Assembly: GCA_964582985.1 (NCBI GenBank)
Contig: CAZOUM010000002.1
Location: forward strand, 45,479 to 109,478
DNA from: CAZQYB01 sp964582985
Lineage (GTDB): Bacteria > Planctomycetota > Phycisphaerae > Sedimentisphaerales > Anaerobacaceae
Direction of reading: 5' to 3'
Length of the DNA: 64,000 nt
Position 1 is the stretch's first letter; the number at the start of each line of letters is the position of its first letter. Below are positions 45,965-55,248 of the stretch, in pieces. Position numbers and translations under genes: made by a program. The notes beneath the pieces were generated by a model. The model did not search any database. It saw only the letters and a list, made by a program, of their open reading frames with translations, and was not told the origin of the DNA.

Positions 45965-46627
45965 TCACACGCGTAATCGCGACCTTCGGTGCGCTCTAAT
46001 GATATCATCCTTTATCTGAAAAGTCCAACCGTGGCGATTTTCCAAAACGAGGCGTTCCAATGTTTTCAAAGCTGGATAATCGTCCTCGTCAATAAAAAGC
46101 CGTGCATCATCAATAAGAATAATATGTTCATTTGCATTTTTATGATTCAATATACATTCCAGCTCCTGGATTACGGGAGTATTTTCTTGGCCTTTCGCGG
46201 TTGAGCCGCCTGAATAATGGGCGTCAAGCCAGAAAAGGCATGGTTTGTCGATATTTTTCAAAACTTCCGGCAGTACTTCGCCGCTTTGGCCCTGAAGAAT
46301 ATGGATATAAGGATAGCCGGCAAATCTCCGTTGGGCTTTCATATAATGAGTTTTATCAAGTTCAATAGAATAAATTGCTTTTATGTAAGGCTGAACCGCA
46401 TAAACCATTTTTCCTTTATAGGTTCCCGTCTCGATGAATACTGCCGGCGAAAACCTTTGAATGTAGTCGATGACCACCTGCTGCTTGCCAAGGTTTGGCA
46501 TAGGCAGCGGTGAACCATTCTTTTCCCATTGGCGCATTTTTTTTCCGAGCTGTCTTTTTCTTTGGAATCTTGCGAAAGTCCCAAATGGCGTTGTACGTTC
46601 CAGAAAATATTTTAAAGATTCTTTCAT
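45965..46627 (-). CDS. SAM-dependent methyltransferase-like protein
   Basis: 220 residues. 'AVFIETGTYKGKMVYAVQP', 'IYSIELDKTHYMKAQRRF' and 'PCLFWLDAHYSGG' form a Rossmann methyltransferase core found in bacterial polysaccharide loci. The candidate metal/acidic motif is 'HIILIDDARLFIDEDDYP'. A 194-base gap separates it from the FkbM gene downstream and holds nothing I can name. Confidence 0.72.
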   Translation of the reverse strand: MKESLKYFLERTTPFGTFARFQRKRQLGKKMRQWEKNGSPLPMPNLGKQQVVIDYIQRFSPAVFIETGTYKGKMVYAVQPYIKAIYSIELDKTHYMKAQRRFAGYPYIHILQGQSGEVLPEVLKNIDKPCLFWLDAHYSGGSTAKGQENTPVIQELECILNHKNANEHIILIDDARLFIDEDDYPALKTLERLVLENRHGWTFQIKDDIIRAHRRSRLRV

Positions 46628-46651
46628 TCTTGACGCCTTACGTGAATAAAA

Positions 46652-47617
46652 TTAAGGGTCTGGAATATTATCATATGAAGAACAAACAGGCGGTGAAATA
46701 ACCGGCAACTGCCAATTGGGCAAAGAATCACTCTTTTTACTAAGTAAATAAGCTGTTACCAAATCGGCATAAAGTCGAAAGTCAAGAGGATAAAGCTGTA
46801 TAGCTTTTTTCGCGAGCAAAATCGCCGCACGTCTATTACCTAATTTTCGAAATTCTCTTGAGGCTTTGCGATACCGGTGACTTATTTTGCTTGTAGCTGT
46901 TTTTCGGGAGACAAATTTATCTCCTCCCAGGTTAAAATAAAACCTTTCTAATGTTTGCGCACCATTAACTGTGCCCATTGGCAAAGGATTGCTCGAAAGA
47001 TTATCGGGGCGCCACCGCTTTATTATAGATGTATTCGGCACAAATAAAAATTTAGTCTTTACGGAAGTTCTTACGAAAATATCATAATCCTCTCCGCCGA
47101 TTAACTGTTCATCCCAAAAGATATCGTTAAAGAGGGATTTGCTGAAACAGATAGCCGAAGGAAACAAACTCGGAGCAGTCTCAAAAAAAGCTTTCGTCAT
47201 CCAGCCTGATTTATAACGTTTGTCTGTACTCATATCTGCTTTTGTGCCGTCCTGCTGTATGCAAATTACTCGTGTGTACGTTGCGTTATAATCTTTATTT
47301 TTATCCAATTGGTCTATTATCGTTTCCAAATATTCAGGAGGCCACAGGTCATCGGAATCCAAAAATGAAATGTATTGACCTTTAGATTTGTCAAGACCGA
47401 GGTTCCTCGCAGCCGCTGGGCCGCTGTTGTTCTTGTAATAATATTTTACTCTGCTGTCTTGCATCTGTTCGACAACAGTACGTGTATCATCGGTCGAGCC
47501 GTCGTCAATAACGAGCACTTCAAGGTCGCTATAGGTTTGGTTTAGAACGCTTTCGACGGCTTCGGTAACAAGGCCGCTTCTATTGTACGTTGGGATTATC
47601 ACACTAACGTTGGGCAT
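46652..47617 (-). CDS. Glycosyltransferase family 2
   Basis: 321 residues from the ATG at 47617, with GGAG nine bases upstream; a TTG five codons earlier is less likely. 'NVSVIIPTYNRSGLVTEAVE', 'VIDDGSTDDTRTVVEQM' and 'FLDSDDLWPPEYL' are GT2. C-terminal module 'LERFYFNLGGDKFVSRKTA' and 'LPNWQLP' is shared with its neighbours, suggesting duplication of this gene family within the locus. Confidence 0.86.
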   Translation of the reverse strand: MPNVSVIIPTYNRSGLVTEAVESVLNQTYSDLEVLVIDDGSTDDTRTVVEQMQDSRVKYYYKNNSGPAAARNLGLDKSKGQYISFLDSDDLWPPEYLETIIDQLDKNKDYNATYTRVICIQQDGTKADMSTDKRYKSGWMTKAFFETAPSLFPSAICFSKSLFNDIFWDEQLIGGEDYDIFVRTSVKTKFLFVPNTSIIKRWRPDNLSSNPLPMGTVNGAQTLERFYFNLGGDKFVSRKTATSKISHRYRKASREFRKLGNRRAAILLAKKAIQLYPLDFRLYADLVTAYLLSKKSDSLPNWQLPVISPPVCSSYDNIPDP

Positions 47618-47659
47618 ATATAGCTTCTCCAAAACAGCAGCTTATCAAACTTTGTAAAT

Positions 47660-48625
47660 TCAATCAGCATCTCCTTTATTACTGACAGTTATATCTATAG
47701 GCAATGGTCCGGGCATCTTCCAGTTCGGATTCGGGTCATTTTTCCTGCTTAGCAAAAGAGACTTCAATAAATCAAAGTAAAGACGAATATCGAATGGATA
47801 GTAACGTATAGCGCGTATCAACAATACTATAGAAGCCGCTCGGGCATTTCTTTTATAAACGGTTTTTGCTGCCCTTCGATACTTATGACTAATCGACCGC
47901 CTTGCCAATATCGGAGGAATAAGTTTATTACCTCCTAACCGATAGTAAAATCTTTCAACTGATAAAATACCGTAACATTGGTTGTCTATTGTGATATTTG
48001 TTGAGAGGCTGCCGGGTATCGCCCTTCTAAAAACATTTGCCTCCGAGACAAACAAAAAGGGGGTTTTTGCCGAGAGCCTTAGAAAAAGATCATTGTCTTC
48101 ACCTAATTTAAGGGCCTCATCGAAATAAAAATCACCCAGGACTTCTTTGTTAAACACTGTAGCCGAGGGCATAATACAGGGCCCACCCTTAAAGAAAGCC
48201 TTCGTAACCCACCCCGATATGTAACGTTCTTCTCTGGCAAACGGTTCTGTTCGTCCATCCTCATGTAATAAAAGGACGCGGGCATAGGCAAAACTGCATT
48301 CTTTTTGTGATTGCAGTCGATTCACCATAATTTTCAAATAGTCATTCGGCCATAAATCATCATGGTCCAGCAGAGCAACATATTGACCTTTTGACTTGAT
48401 AAACCCATAATTGCGTGCACTGCAATGCCCACCGTTATCTTTGTAAAAGTACTTTAACCTGGGGTCGGATATCCGTTCGACGACAGAGCGTGTGTTGTCG
48501 GTTGAGCCATCATCAACGACTATCAGTTCAAAGTTTCTATAACCCTGCTCCAGAACACTTTCTATAGCTTCTTTGACAAACTTACTGCGATTATACGTTG
48601 GAATTACTACACTAACAGCTGGCAT
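47660..48625 (-). CDS. Glycosyltransferase family 2
   Basis: 321 residues. 'VSVVIPTYNRSKFVKEAIES', 'VVDDGSTDNTRSVVERI' and 'LLDHDDLWPNDYLK' mark GT2; the Asp-Asp pair binds the nucleotide-sugar metal. Shares 'LSVERFYYRLGGNKLIPP' and the final 'DPNPNWKMPGPLP' with the gene at 42220-43149. Second in a run of same-strand transferases. Confidence 0.86.
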   Translation of the reverse strand: MPAVSVVIPTYNRSKFVKEAIESVLEQGYRNFELIVVDDGSTDNTRSVVERISDPRLKYFYKDNGGHCSARNYGFIKSKGQYVALLDHDDLWPNDYLKIMVNRLQSQKECSFAYARVLLLHEDGRTEPFAREERYISGWVTKAFFKGGPCIMPSATVFNKEVLGDFYFDEALKLGEDNDLFLRLSAKTPFLFVSEANVFRRAIPGSLSTNITIDNQCYGILSVERFYYRLGGNKLIPPILARRSISHKYRRAAKTVYKRNARAASIVLLIRAIRYYPFDIRLYFDLLKSLLLSRKNDPNPNWKMPGPLPIDITVSNKGDAD

Positions 48626-48667
48626 ATTTTTTATAGCCTTTAACTTTTTTGAATATTTTGCCAGGTT

Positions 48668-49597
48668 TCAGTTTTTTTTTACCAGTTTAAAGTTCTCTTT
48701 TCCGCAATGTGGCTCAGTAGGTTTGTTATTAGAAATAAAATCTATATCCAGCCTGAAATCCTCTTTGTATTTCTCGTTAAGCGATTCGACGGTATGTTCA
48801 GCGGTGCCATCCCATACATTGTTCGTTGAGGTATTGACCATATTTACCTGTATTGCGCTGGCACAGAGTTTCTGGAAATAAAGAAAACCAGGCAGTTGCT
48901 CGCTGTGGTTCTGAGACCAGCGGCAGTTCCAGGATTCCAATGTATTAGGGCTGAAAAAATAGCCAAAATACTTCAATATCTTCCGTCTCGATTTTGTTCT
49001 TCCCAACACCCTTATAAAGAAGGAATCTGGTGAAAAGAGCTTTCTAACCAGCAAATTGTTTTCCATTGTGTGGTAAATTACCTTTTTCAACAGCGGTGTT
49101 GGATAAATAGTAGCACAAAGTTCAAATGGGTACCGCGTCGCAGGCGTTCGGCCCTGCGTCCAATCTAAACTGTAAACTCTTTGGCCGCTTACAAAGGTCT
49201 CGCTAATCGGGTCTCCACCATCCTTTACATTTTCCGTCCCGAATCTAAGTGAGAAGCCGAATATATCTTCTGAATGCTCACTGAACGTTTGGTCAATCAC
49301 ATCAAAGTCAACACAGTCAAAATAAACAACATCATCAATTCCGAATAAAGTGTATCTTGTGCTGATTCCCTGCAAAATGTTCAATAAATCTCTATGGAAA
49401 TCCTTTTCCCTCACTACTACACAGTCACGATATTTATCGAAAAGCTGCTCATATTGTTGTTCAAACAACTCAACCTTATATAGAACGTACGTTTGAATAA
49501 TCTCAGAGGGAATATACCTGTATAAACTTTCCAGATATGCATCCAGCTGCAAAGGCCGGTTCTTGGTGAACACAATGTTACTTATCATTTTCCCCAT
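48668..49597 (-). CDS. Putative GT-A-like glycosyltransferase of unknown family
   Basis: 309 residues. 'NIVFTKNRPLQLDAYLESL' near the N-terminus and 'YTLFGIDDVVYF' with an acidic pair look like a GT-A nucleotide-sugar core, but there is no standard 'DGSTD' motif. Later 'RYPFELCATIYPTPLLKKV' and 'SWNCRWSQNHSEQLPG'. Its place inside the transferase run supports the role; family unassigned. Confidence 0.55.
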   Translation of the reverse strand: MGKMISNIVFTKNRPLQLDAYLESLYRYIPSEIIQTYVLYKVELFEQQYEQLFDKYRDCVVVREKDFHRDLLNILQGISTRYTLFGIDDVVYFDCVDFDVIDQTFSEHSEDIFGFSLRFGTENVKDGGDPISETFVSGQRVYSLDWTQGRTPATRYPFELCATIYPTPLLKKVIYHTMENNLLVRKLFSPDSFFIRVLGRTKSRRKILKYFGYFFSPNTLESWNCRWSQNHSEQLPGFLYFQKLCASAIQVNMVNTSTNNVWDGTAEHTVESLNEKYKEDFRLDIDFISNNKPTEPHCGKENFKLVKKN

Positions 49598-49600
49598 ACT

Positions 49601-50419
49601 TTATTGGTCCAGCGAATCATCGTTAAGTATACTTTGCACCGCAACAGACGACAAAATTTTATTCACGATTCGATTGCATTTTCTTATTGTCCTCTTCCGC
49701 AGAGTGAATTCCTGTGGGTTGGTTGCTTGCGTCGCATGAGCAAGATGTACGACATACCGGCTCATTACCGCCGCCGGCAGCCCAACCGTTTTATAACCGC
49801 GGTCAATGAGTTCGAAGTACAACTTCTTGCCGACTGTCAGACCTTTGTCCCTGTCCATAAGAAAACTCAAGTTTTCCCGACGCAGTATATCCGTTCGGTA
49901 CGCACAGCATATTGTGCGGTTATAGTAACGGTATTTGCCCAGAGGGTCGGGTTTTCGCAGCAGTTTACGCCTGAATGTTCGCCAATCCGTCGCTTTTTTC
50001 AGCAGAATTCGCCACTTAGGCGACAACTCAATTTTGCCCGAGCCCACACACGCTGTCGATTCATCGCCGTCGAAGTTGTCTATCAGATGAGTCAACCAGT
50101 TGTCTTTCTGCACAAACGTGTCCGAGTGCATCGTGACAAAAAACTCGGTATTACAGTTTCCCAGCCCAAGATCCAGCCCGGCGGCGTGTGCGTAACCGCC
50201 GCTTGGCTCTTCAGGTTCGCTCGCACGTTCGAGCAAACGAATCCAGCTTAGCCCTTTGAGGTATTCGAGGGACTCATCTTGTGAATTGTTGTCAACAACA
50301 ATAACGTCGTACGGGTATTTAGTAAATTTGCGAATGCTGCGCAAACATAGTTTGCTCAACTCCAACGTCTTATAGTTCACCACACAAATTGTAGCTTTGC
50401 CTTTGATAAGCTCCGTCAT
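49601..50419 (-). CDS. Glycosyltransferase family 2 (rhamnosyltransferase-like)
   Basis: 272 residues. 'ATICVVNYKTLELSKLCLRS', 'DVIVVDNNSQDESLEYL' and 'EFFVTMHSDTFVQKDNWL' (HSD in place of DXD) give a GT2 transferase of the WbbL type. Starts 3 bases downstream of nothing known and ends 3 bases before the next gene. With rml genes upstream it may transfer rhamnose; inferred. Confidence 0.78.
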   Translation of the reverse strand: MTELIKGKATICVVNYKTLELSKLCLRSIRKFTKYPYDVIVVDNNSQDESLEYLKGLSWIRLLERASEPEEPSGGYAHAAGLDLGLGNCNTEFFVTMHSDTFVQKDNWLTHLIDNFDGDESTACVGSGKIELSPKWRILLKKATDWRTFRRKLLRKPDPLGKYRYYNRTICCAYRTDILRRENLSFLMDRDKGLTVGKKLYFELIDRGYKTVGLPAAVMSRYVVHLAHATQATNPQEFTLRKRTIRKCNRIVNKILSSVAVQSILNDDSLDQ

Positions 50420-50496
50420 TGGTGTGATTTCCTTTTCATGCTGTTAGTTGATTCTCATACATAGATTCGTAACGCTTTTGTTATCGTCTTTACTGC

Positions 50497-52311
50497 TTAA
50501 ATCTTCTCTATCATAATATCTTCTAAAGCGAGGTATCGCAGCCCTGAGTTATCAAAGACTTCCAAAGCCTCACGAGGCTTATACACTATTGGATAACCGT
50601 GAAGGTTAAAAGATGTATTCAATATTGCACCTTCACCCGTAAGCTCCTTATAATAACTTATTAAGCGATAAAAATCGGGATTCCATTCTTTTTCGACAAT
50701 CTGAGGTCGGCATGAATGATCATATGGATGGACTGATGCGATGATATTGTTTACTTTGTCCCTCTTGGTCTCAAAAGCCATTATCATATATGGTGCTTTC
50801 ACGTGTTTGGGATTATATAGATACCCTGAAGCAGATTCCGCAAGTATAGACGGTGCAAAAGGCATCCAAAAATCCCTCATTTTAATCATTTCATTGATTA
50901 CTTTAACCGTATCCCAACTGCCGGGGCTTGCCAGGATAGACCGATTGCCAAGTGCTCTTGCGCCGAACTCCATTCGTCCCTTGCATCTTGCAACGACATG
51001 ACCTTGGGCAAGCAGTTCAGCACATTGTTTTTCTATGTCATTGTGTGAGACAGCACGTATTTTCTTTTTGAACTTGAAATTGCCAATAGCATCTTCAACG
51101 TCTTGAGAACTAAACTGTCCTCCAAGATAAATTGGGCCTAATTCCGGGATGTTTACTGGTTGTCTGCGTTCTTCTAATAAACCCGAATACGCAGCCCATG
51201 CAGCACCGATGCTATTTGTTTCATCGCCACAGGAGGGAAAAACGAATAGCGATTCCACTTCATCAAGTTCCATAATAAGCTTGTTGAGCTTTACGTTCAT
51301 AAAGAGTCCACCCGATAGCGCAAGTTTGTGTACGCCTGTTTCCTTGATAACACGGTGGACCCACTCGATGAAAAACTCTTCTATAAAGAGCTGCAAGCCG
51401 GCGGCAATCTCATCCGACCGTTTGTATTCAGTGTATTTCTTTAGTTGTGGTCCGATTTTGAAAGTGTCAATAACGCCGTCAGCCCGTTGCCAGACCAGCG
51501 GCTTTTCCTGCGTGAAACGGAAGTGTGACCGCAAATAATTACATATCTGGTGAGAACGTTCCGAACCGAATGAATACGGGGCAAGGCCCATTAGTTTGTA
51601 TTCGTGTTCCAGAGGCACAAATCCTGTAAGAAATGTCAGCAGACTATAAAAAATAGGTACGGAGTTCGATAAAGGCACACTTGCCAGTCTTTCTAATTTA
51701 CCATTCTTTCCTATGCTCACACTCGCGCAAATTCCATCACCAGCCGCATCACACGTTAACACAAGAATCTCATCGGTCATATTTCCCTGTCCGTAATAGG
51801 CGGCTGATGAGTGACAGAAGTGATGTTCAATAAATTTTGTTTTCTTTTCCTCTGCTCCGTCCCGAACCAATAAAGCCATTCTCTTTTCTTGTTTGCGTTT
51901 CAGCCTTTTACGTTTTTTTGATTCCGCAAAAGGAGAATTGCGAAATGCCTTGGCAATTTTTTTCGCAAAACCAGGTTTTCTGGGCTCTATTTTCCGCAAA
52001 TAGTTGGCTAAAACATCTTCCCGTGTCTCAATCTTGCTTTTACCGTAGCCGCAAAACGCAAACTGGTCTATATCTCGAATTGTAAGATTGGATATAGCCA
52101 GTGCTTCCGTAATGGAATTTACTGGAAAACCACCTTGGTTTTTATGCCTGGTTAAGCGTTCTTCCTGCACAGCTGCAATAACTACTCCATCGTCTATAAC
52201 CGCAGCAGATGAGTTATGACCATCGTGTATGCCTAATATCTTCAGGAGTTCCTCCTGTGAATTTCTTGTGTCCGGGTTAATGCGGTTGTCACCTGCAATC
52301 AGGCTTAGCAA
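50497..52311 (-). CDS. NodU/CmcH-type carbamoyltransferase
   Basis: About 580-604 residues. The family N-terminus 'KILGIHDGHNSSAAVIDDG' begins at residue 24 of the longest frame; 'HHFCHSSAAYYGQG' and 'ALSGGLFMNVKLN' are the Kae1-like ATP/carbamoyl-adenylate site, and 'GRMEFGARALGNRSI' with 'ILNTSFNLHGYPIV' mark the C-terminal YrdC-like half. It O-carbamoylates a sugar. The listed start is a TTG without a ribosome site. AGGAGG lies five bases before a CTG at 52245, exactly where relatives begin, so CTG may be the true start. Confidence 0.85.
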   Translation of the reverse strand: MLSLIAGDNRINPDTRNSQEELLKILGIHDGHNSSAAVIDDGVVIAAVQEERLTRHKNQGGFPVNSITEALAISNLTIRDIDQFAFCGYGKSKIETREDVLANYLRKIEPRKPGFAKKIAKAFRNSPFAESKKRKRLKRKQEKRMALLVRDGAEEKKTKFIEHHFCHSSAAYYGQGNMTDEILVLTCDAAGDGICASVSIGKNGKLERLASVPLSNSVPIFYSLLTFLTGFVPLEHEYKLMGLAPYSFGSERSHQICNYLRSHFRFTQEKPLVWQRADGVIDTFKIGPQLKKYTEYKRSDEIAAGLQLFIEEFFIEWVHRVIKETGVHKLALSGGLFMNVKLNKLIMELDEVESLFVFPSCGDETNSIGAAWAAYSGLLEERRQPVNIPELGPIYLGGQFSSQDVEDAIGNFKFKKKIRAVSHNDIEKQCAELLAQGHVVARCKGRMEFGARALGNRSILASPGSWDTVKVINEMIKMRDFWMPFAPSILAESASGYLYNPKHVKAPYMIMAFETKRDKVNNIIASVHPYDHSCRPQIVEKEWNPDFYRLISYYKELTGEGAILNTSFNLHGYPIVYKPREALEVFDNSGLRYLALEDIMIEKI

Positions 52312-52366
52312 TATATTAAATTACTCAAACTGAAATTTTGCATTTTACACTTTGATTTTTGCGTTT

Positions 52367-52391
52367 TCAAACTGACCCTCGGTCAGTTTGA
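52367..52391 (-). other. Perfect 11-bp inverted repeat between rmlB and the carbamoyltransferase gene
   Basis: TCAAACTGACC, loop CTC, then GGTCAGTTTGA. The stem is perfect but no T-run follows on either strand, so it is not a clear terminator. It could be a transcript-stabilising hairpin or a protein-binding site. Confidence 0.6.
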
Positions 52392-52416
52392 ATAAATTAC
52401 ATACCGCCTTCTAAAT

Positions 52417-53430
52417 TTACCGATTTGAATACATAGAATCATAATATTTTTGGTAGTCGCCGGAGACAACGTTCGAAAGCCATTTATGATTTTGAATATA
52501 CCAGTCTATGGTCTTATTGATACCTTCTTCGAACGTCACGGAGGGTTTCCAGTCGAGTTCTGCGATTATTTTACCTGCATCAATCGCATATCTTCTATCG
52601 TGTCCCGGTCTGTCGGTTACGTGCTTGATAAGCGATTTTGGTTTGCCGAGACGACCCAGGATTAGCCTTACAACATCAAGGTTCTTTTTCTCGTTACACC
52701 CGCCGATATTATAAATCTCGCCGGGCGGCGCTTCGGCTAAAACCTTCCACACTGCTGTGCAATGGTCGTATACGTACAGCCAGTCACGAACGTATAAGCC
52801 GTCACCGTAAATCGGCAGCTCCTTGTCGTTCAAAGCATTGTTAATCATTAGTGGAATCAATTTTTCCGGGAATTGATACGGACCATAGTTGTTTGAACAT
52901 CTGGTGATGTTATATTTTACACCCCACGTATGCCCGAAGGCTCTTACCAGGTGGTCCGCCGCGGCTTTGCTCGCTGAATACGGTGAATTCGGACTTAACC
53001 GTGTTTCTTCGCTGAACTTGCCTTCCGGCCCAAGAGCTCCGTACACTTCATCGGTCGAAATTTGAATGAACCGCTCCAATTTCTTATCGCGCGCCGCTTC
53101 GAGCAGAGTCAATGTACCCGTGACATTCGTTTCTACAAAAACCTTCGGCTCAGTGATTGAGCGGTCCACGTGACTCTCTGCAGCAAAGTTGATAATAGCA
53201 TCTATTTGGTGCTCGTCGATAATCTTTTCGACCAGAGTGCCATCACAGATGTCGCCTTTGATGAACTTGTGGTTGGGATGGTCCAGAAAGCCGGTGAGGT
53301 TTTCAAGATTGCCGGCGTAAGTCAGCTTGTCGAGATTGACAACATAGCAATCGCTCTGCTCCGAAAGCGCCATTCGAACAAAATTGCTTCCTATAAACCC
53401 CGCACCGCCCGTTACCAGAATCCTTCTCAT
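52417..53430 (-). CDS. rmlB: dTDP-glucose 4,6-dehydratase
   Basis: 337 residues of the extended SDR family. NAD site 'VTGGAGFIGSNFVRMAL', catalytic 'STDEVYGALG' and 'YSASKAAADHLVRAF' (YxxxK), then 'TRCSNNYGPYQFPEKLIP', diagnostic for RmlB. It makes dTDP-4-keto-6-deoxyglucose. Its start overlaps the rmlD stop by 4 bases. Confidence 0.94.
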   Translation of the reverse strand: MRRILVTGGAGFIGSNFVRMALSEQSDCYVVNLDKLTYAGNLENLTGFLDHPNHKFIKGDICDGTLVEKIIDEHQIDAIINFAAESHVDRSITEPKVFVETNVTGTLTLLEAARDKKLERFIQISTDEVYGALGPEGKFSEETRLSPNSPYSASKAAADHLVRAFGHTWGVKYNITRCSNNYGPYQFPEKLIPLMINNALNDKELPIYGDGLYVRDWLYVYDHCTAVWKVLAEAPPGEIYNIGGCNEKKNLDVVRLILGRLGKPKSLIKHVTDRPGHDRRYAIDAGKIIAELDWKPSVTFEEGINKTIDWYIQNHKWLSNVVSGDYQKYYDSMYSNR

Positions 53431-54269
53431 AATTGCTCCAGAAAACGCCCCAAAGGCCCCTGCCAGGGCTCAATCGGCTCATCAAGCAAAGCACCGATTT
53501 TGCTGCAGTCGAAACGGCTATTCAAGGGCCTGGCAGCGGGACTGGCAAAATCCTGACTCTTGCAAGCGCTCAAATCGACAGACATATTGAGCTTGTCAAA
53601 AATAAATCTCGCCATCTCATATCGGCTCACATAGCCCGCACTTGCAAAATGAAACATTCCTTCCGGCTTCTTTCCCAGCAATTCGCAAATTACCTTCGCC
53701 GCTTCTGTTGTGGCAGTCGGCGAACCTACCTGGTCATCAACAACCTTTAACTCGTTGTTTGTTTTTGCTCGTTCGACCACCTTGGTTACGAAATTCCTGC
53801 CGTGCAAGCCGTAAGTCCATTCAACACGCATTATACAATGCCGGCATTCACTTTCAACCAAAAGCTCCTCGCCCGCCAGCTTGCTTTTGCCATACGCATT
53901 TATTGGATTTGGTGGGTCGGTCTCAACGTAAGGTCTCTCGCATTTGCCGTCAAAAACAAAATCCGTGCTTATATGCAATACCCACACGCCGGCCTCTCGC
54001 GCAAAAGCACCCAGACGCCCTACCGCTGCCGAATTGACCTGATATGCACGCTCTGCTTCGCTCTCAGCCTTATCGACGTCGGTATACGCTGCGCAATTAA
54101 CAACTATTGAACTGCTTTTGACAACATCCCCAAGCTGTTTGTAATTAGTGATGTCAAAATCCGGCAGGTCAAGTACCGTCGTCCCAAGTCCTCTCTGTTT
54201 GCAGGCAGCAGCCAAATCGGAGCCGAGCATTCCCCTCCCGCCCAAAATAGCAATCCTGTCCTCAGCCAT
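53427..54269 (-). CDS. rmlD: dTDP-4-dehydrorhamnose reductase
   Basis: 280 residues from the ATG at 54269 (MAEDRIAILGGRG), chosen because 'GCAGG' is six bases upstream; an ATG at 54305 adds 12 residues. SDR motif 'LGGRGMLGSDLAAAC', 'AAYTDVDKAESEAERAYQVN', 'STDFVFDGKCERPYVE' and 'YGKSKLAGEELL' identify RmlD. It reduces the keto sugar to dTDP-L-rhamnose. Confidence 0.92.
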   Translation of the reverse strand: MAEDRIAILGGRGMLGSDLAAACKQRGLGTTVLDLPDFDITNYKQLGDVVKSSSIVVNCAAYTDVDKAESEAERAYQVNSAAVGRLGAFAREAGVWVLHISTDFVFDGKCERPYVETDPPNPINAYGKSKLAGEELLVESECRHCIMRVEWTYGLHGRNFVTKVVERAKTNNELKVVDDQVGSPTATTEAAKVICELLGKKPEGMFHFASAGYVSRYEMARFIFDKLNMSVDLSACKSQDFASPAARPLNSRFDCSKIGALLDEPIEPWQGPLGRFLEQL

Positions 54270-54472
54270 TTTTGCCTGCCCACTCGTAGGGTGCGCCACT
54301 GTCATACCGGTCGGCGCGACATTTATCTGAGCCTGAGTAATTATATGTTTCCGATACGGCCTTTACTATACAGGCCTCGAACTAACTGACCAGGTCCGCC
54401 AATCAAAACACCGCAGCATTCGACAACAAATTCTTTATCAAAAAACCGCCTTCAAAGTTACACTTTTCTCTG

Positions 54473-55198
54473 TCACTGAGGCGGCTCAGTCAAGACCAGC
54501 TCGTTGGCCTTGTTAAGTGACGCAAATGTCCCGGCATCGGTCCACCAGCCATCGAGAATATCATACGCCAACTGACTTTTTTCAATATAAGCGTTATTGA
54601 CATCGGTAATCTCAAGCTCGCCGCGGCCTGATGGCTTCAGTGTTCGTATGATATCAAAAACGCCGGCATCATAGAAATATATGCCCGTTATAACGTAATC
54701 TGATTTCGGTTGTTCTGGTTTTTCTTCGATATTGACAACTTTGCCGTCGGATACCTCAGCAACACCAAAACGCTGAGCATCTGCCACTTCCTTGAGCAGC
54801 ACTCGGGCGCCCGCCTTTTGCGAGGTAAAATTGTCGGCATAAGCTTTAAGACTTGCCTGAAAAATATTGTCGCCGAGGATAACTGCTATAGGCTGACCGT
54901 GCGCAAAATTTTCAGCCAATCCCAAAGCCTCGGCAATCCCGCCAGCTTCATCCTGCACCTTATACGTAAACCGACAGTCAAACTCCCGGCCGGAGCCTAA
55001 AAGGCTGACCACGTCACCCATATATTCGACGCCGGTTACAATCAATATCTCTTTAATGCCAACCGAGGTCAGTTTTGCAATAGGGTAGTAAATCATAGGT
55101 TTATGCCCGACTGGAAGCAAATGCTTGTTCGTAACCTTCGTCAGCGGCATCAGCCGTGACCCTGTACCTCCTGCAAGTACAACGCCTTTGAGGCTCAC
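54473..55198 (-). CDS. rmlA: Glucose-1-phosphate thymidylyltransferase-type nucleotidyltransferase
   Basis: 241 residues from a GTG at 55198, with GGAAAGG six bases upstream; a TTG two codons earlier is possible. Motifs 'GVVLAGGTGSRLMPLTKVTN', 'KHLLPVGHKPMIYYPI', 'VILGDNIFQASL', 'RFGVAEVSDGKVVNIEEKPE' and 'GRGELEITDVNNAYI' match RmlA. It is about 50 residues shorter than the standard RmlA (about 290), lacking the usual C-terminal helices, as in the short RmlA-like group. Gene symbol is by homology and by rmlB/rmlD neighbours. Confidence 0.85.
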   Translation of the reverse strand: MSLKGVVLAGGTGSRLMPLTKVTNKHLLPVGHKPMIYYPIAKLTSVGIKEILIVTGVEYMGDVVSLLGSGREFDCRFTYKVQDEAGGIAEALGLAENFAHGQPIAVILGDNIFQASLKAYADNFTSQKAGARVLLKEVADAQRFGVAEVSDGKVVNIEEKPEQPKSDYVITGIYFYDAGVFDIIRTLKPSGRGELEITDVNNAYIEKSQLAYDILDGWWTDAGTFASLNKANELVLTEPPQ

Positions 55199-55214
55199 TT
55201 TCAACCCTTTCCAA

Positions 55215-55243
55215 ATTATACTTTAGCAATACAACTTTGTCAC
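55215..55243 (-). promoter_or_regulatory. Candidate promoter for rmlA
   Basis: Minus-strand GTGACA (55238-55243), 17-base spacer and perfect TATAAT (55215-55220). The -10 box ends only 16 bases before the GTG, so the leader would be very short. Confidence 0.4.
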
Positions 55244-55248
55244 AGTAC

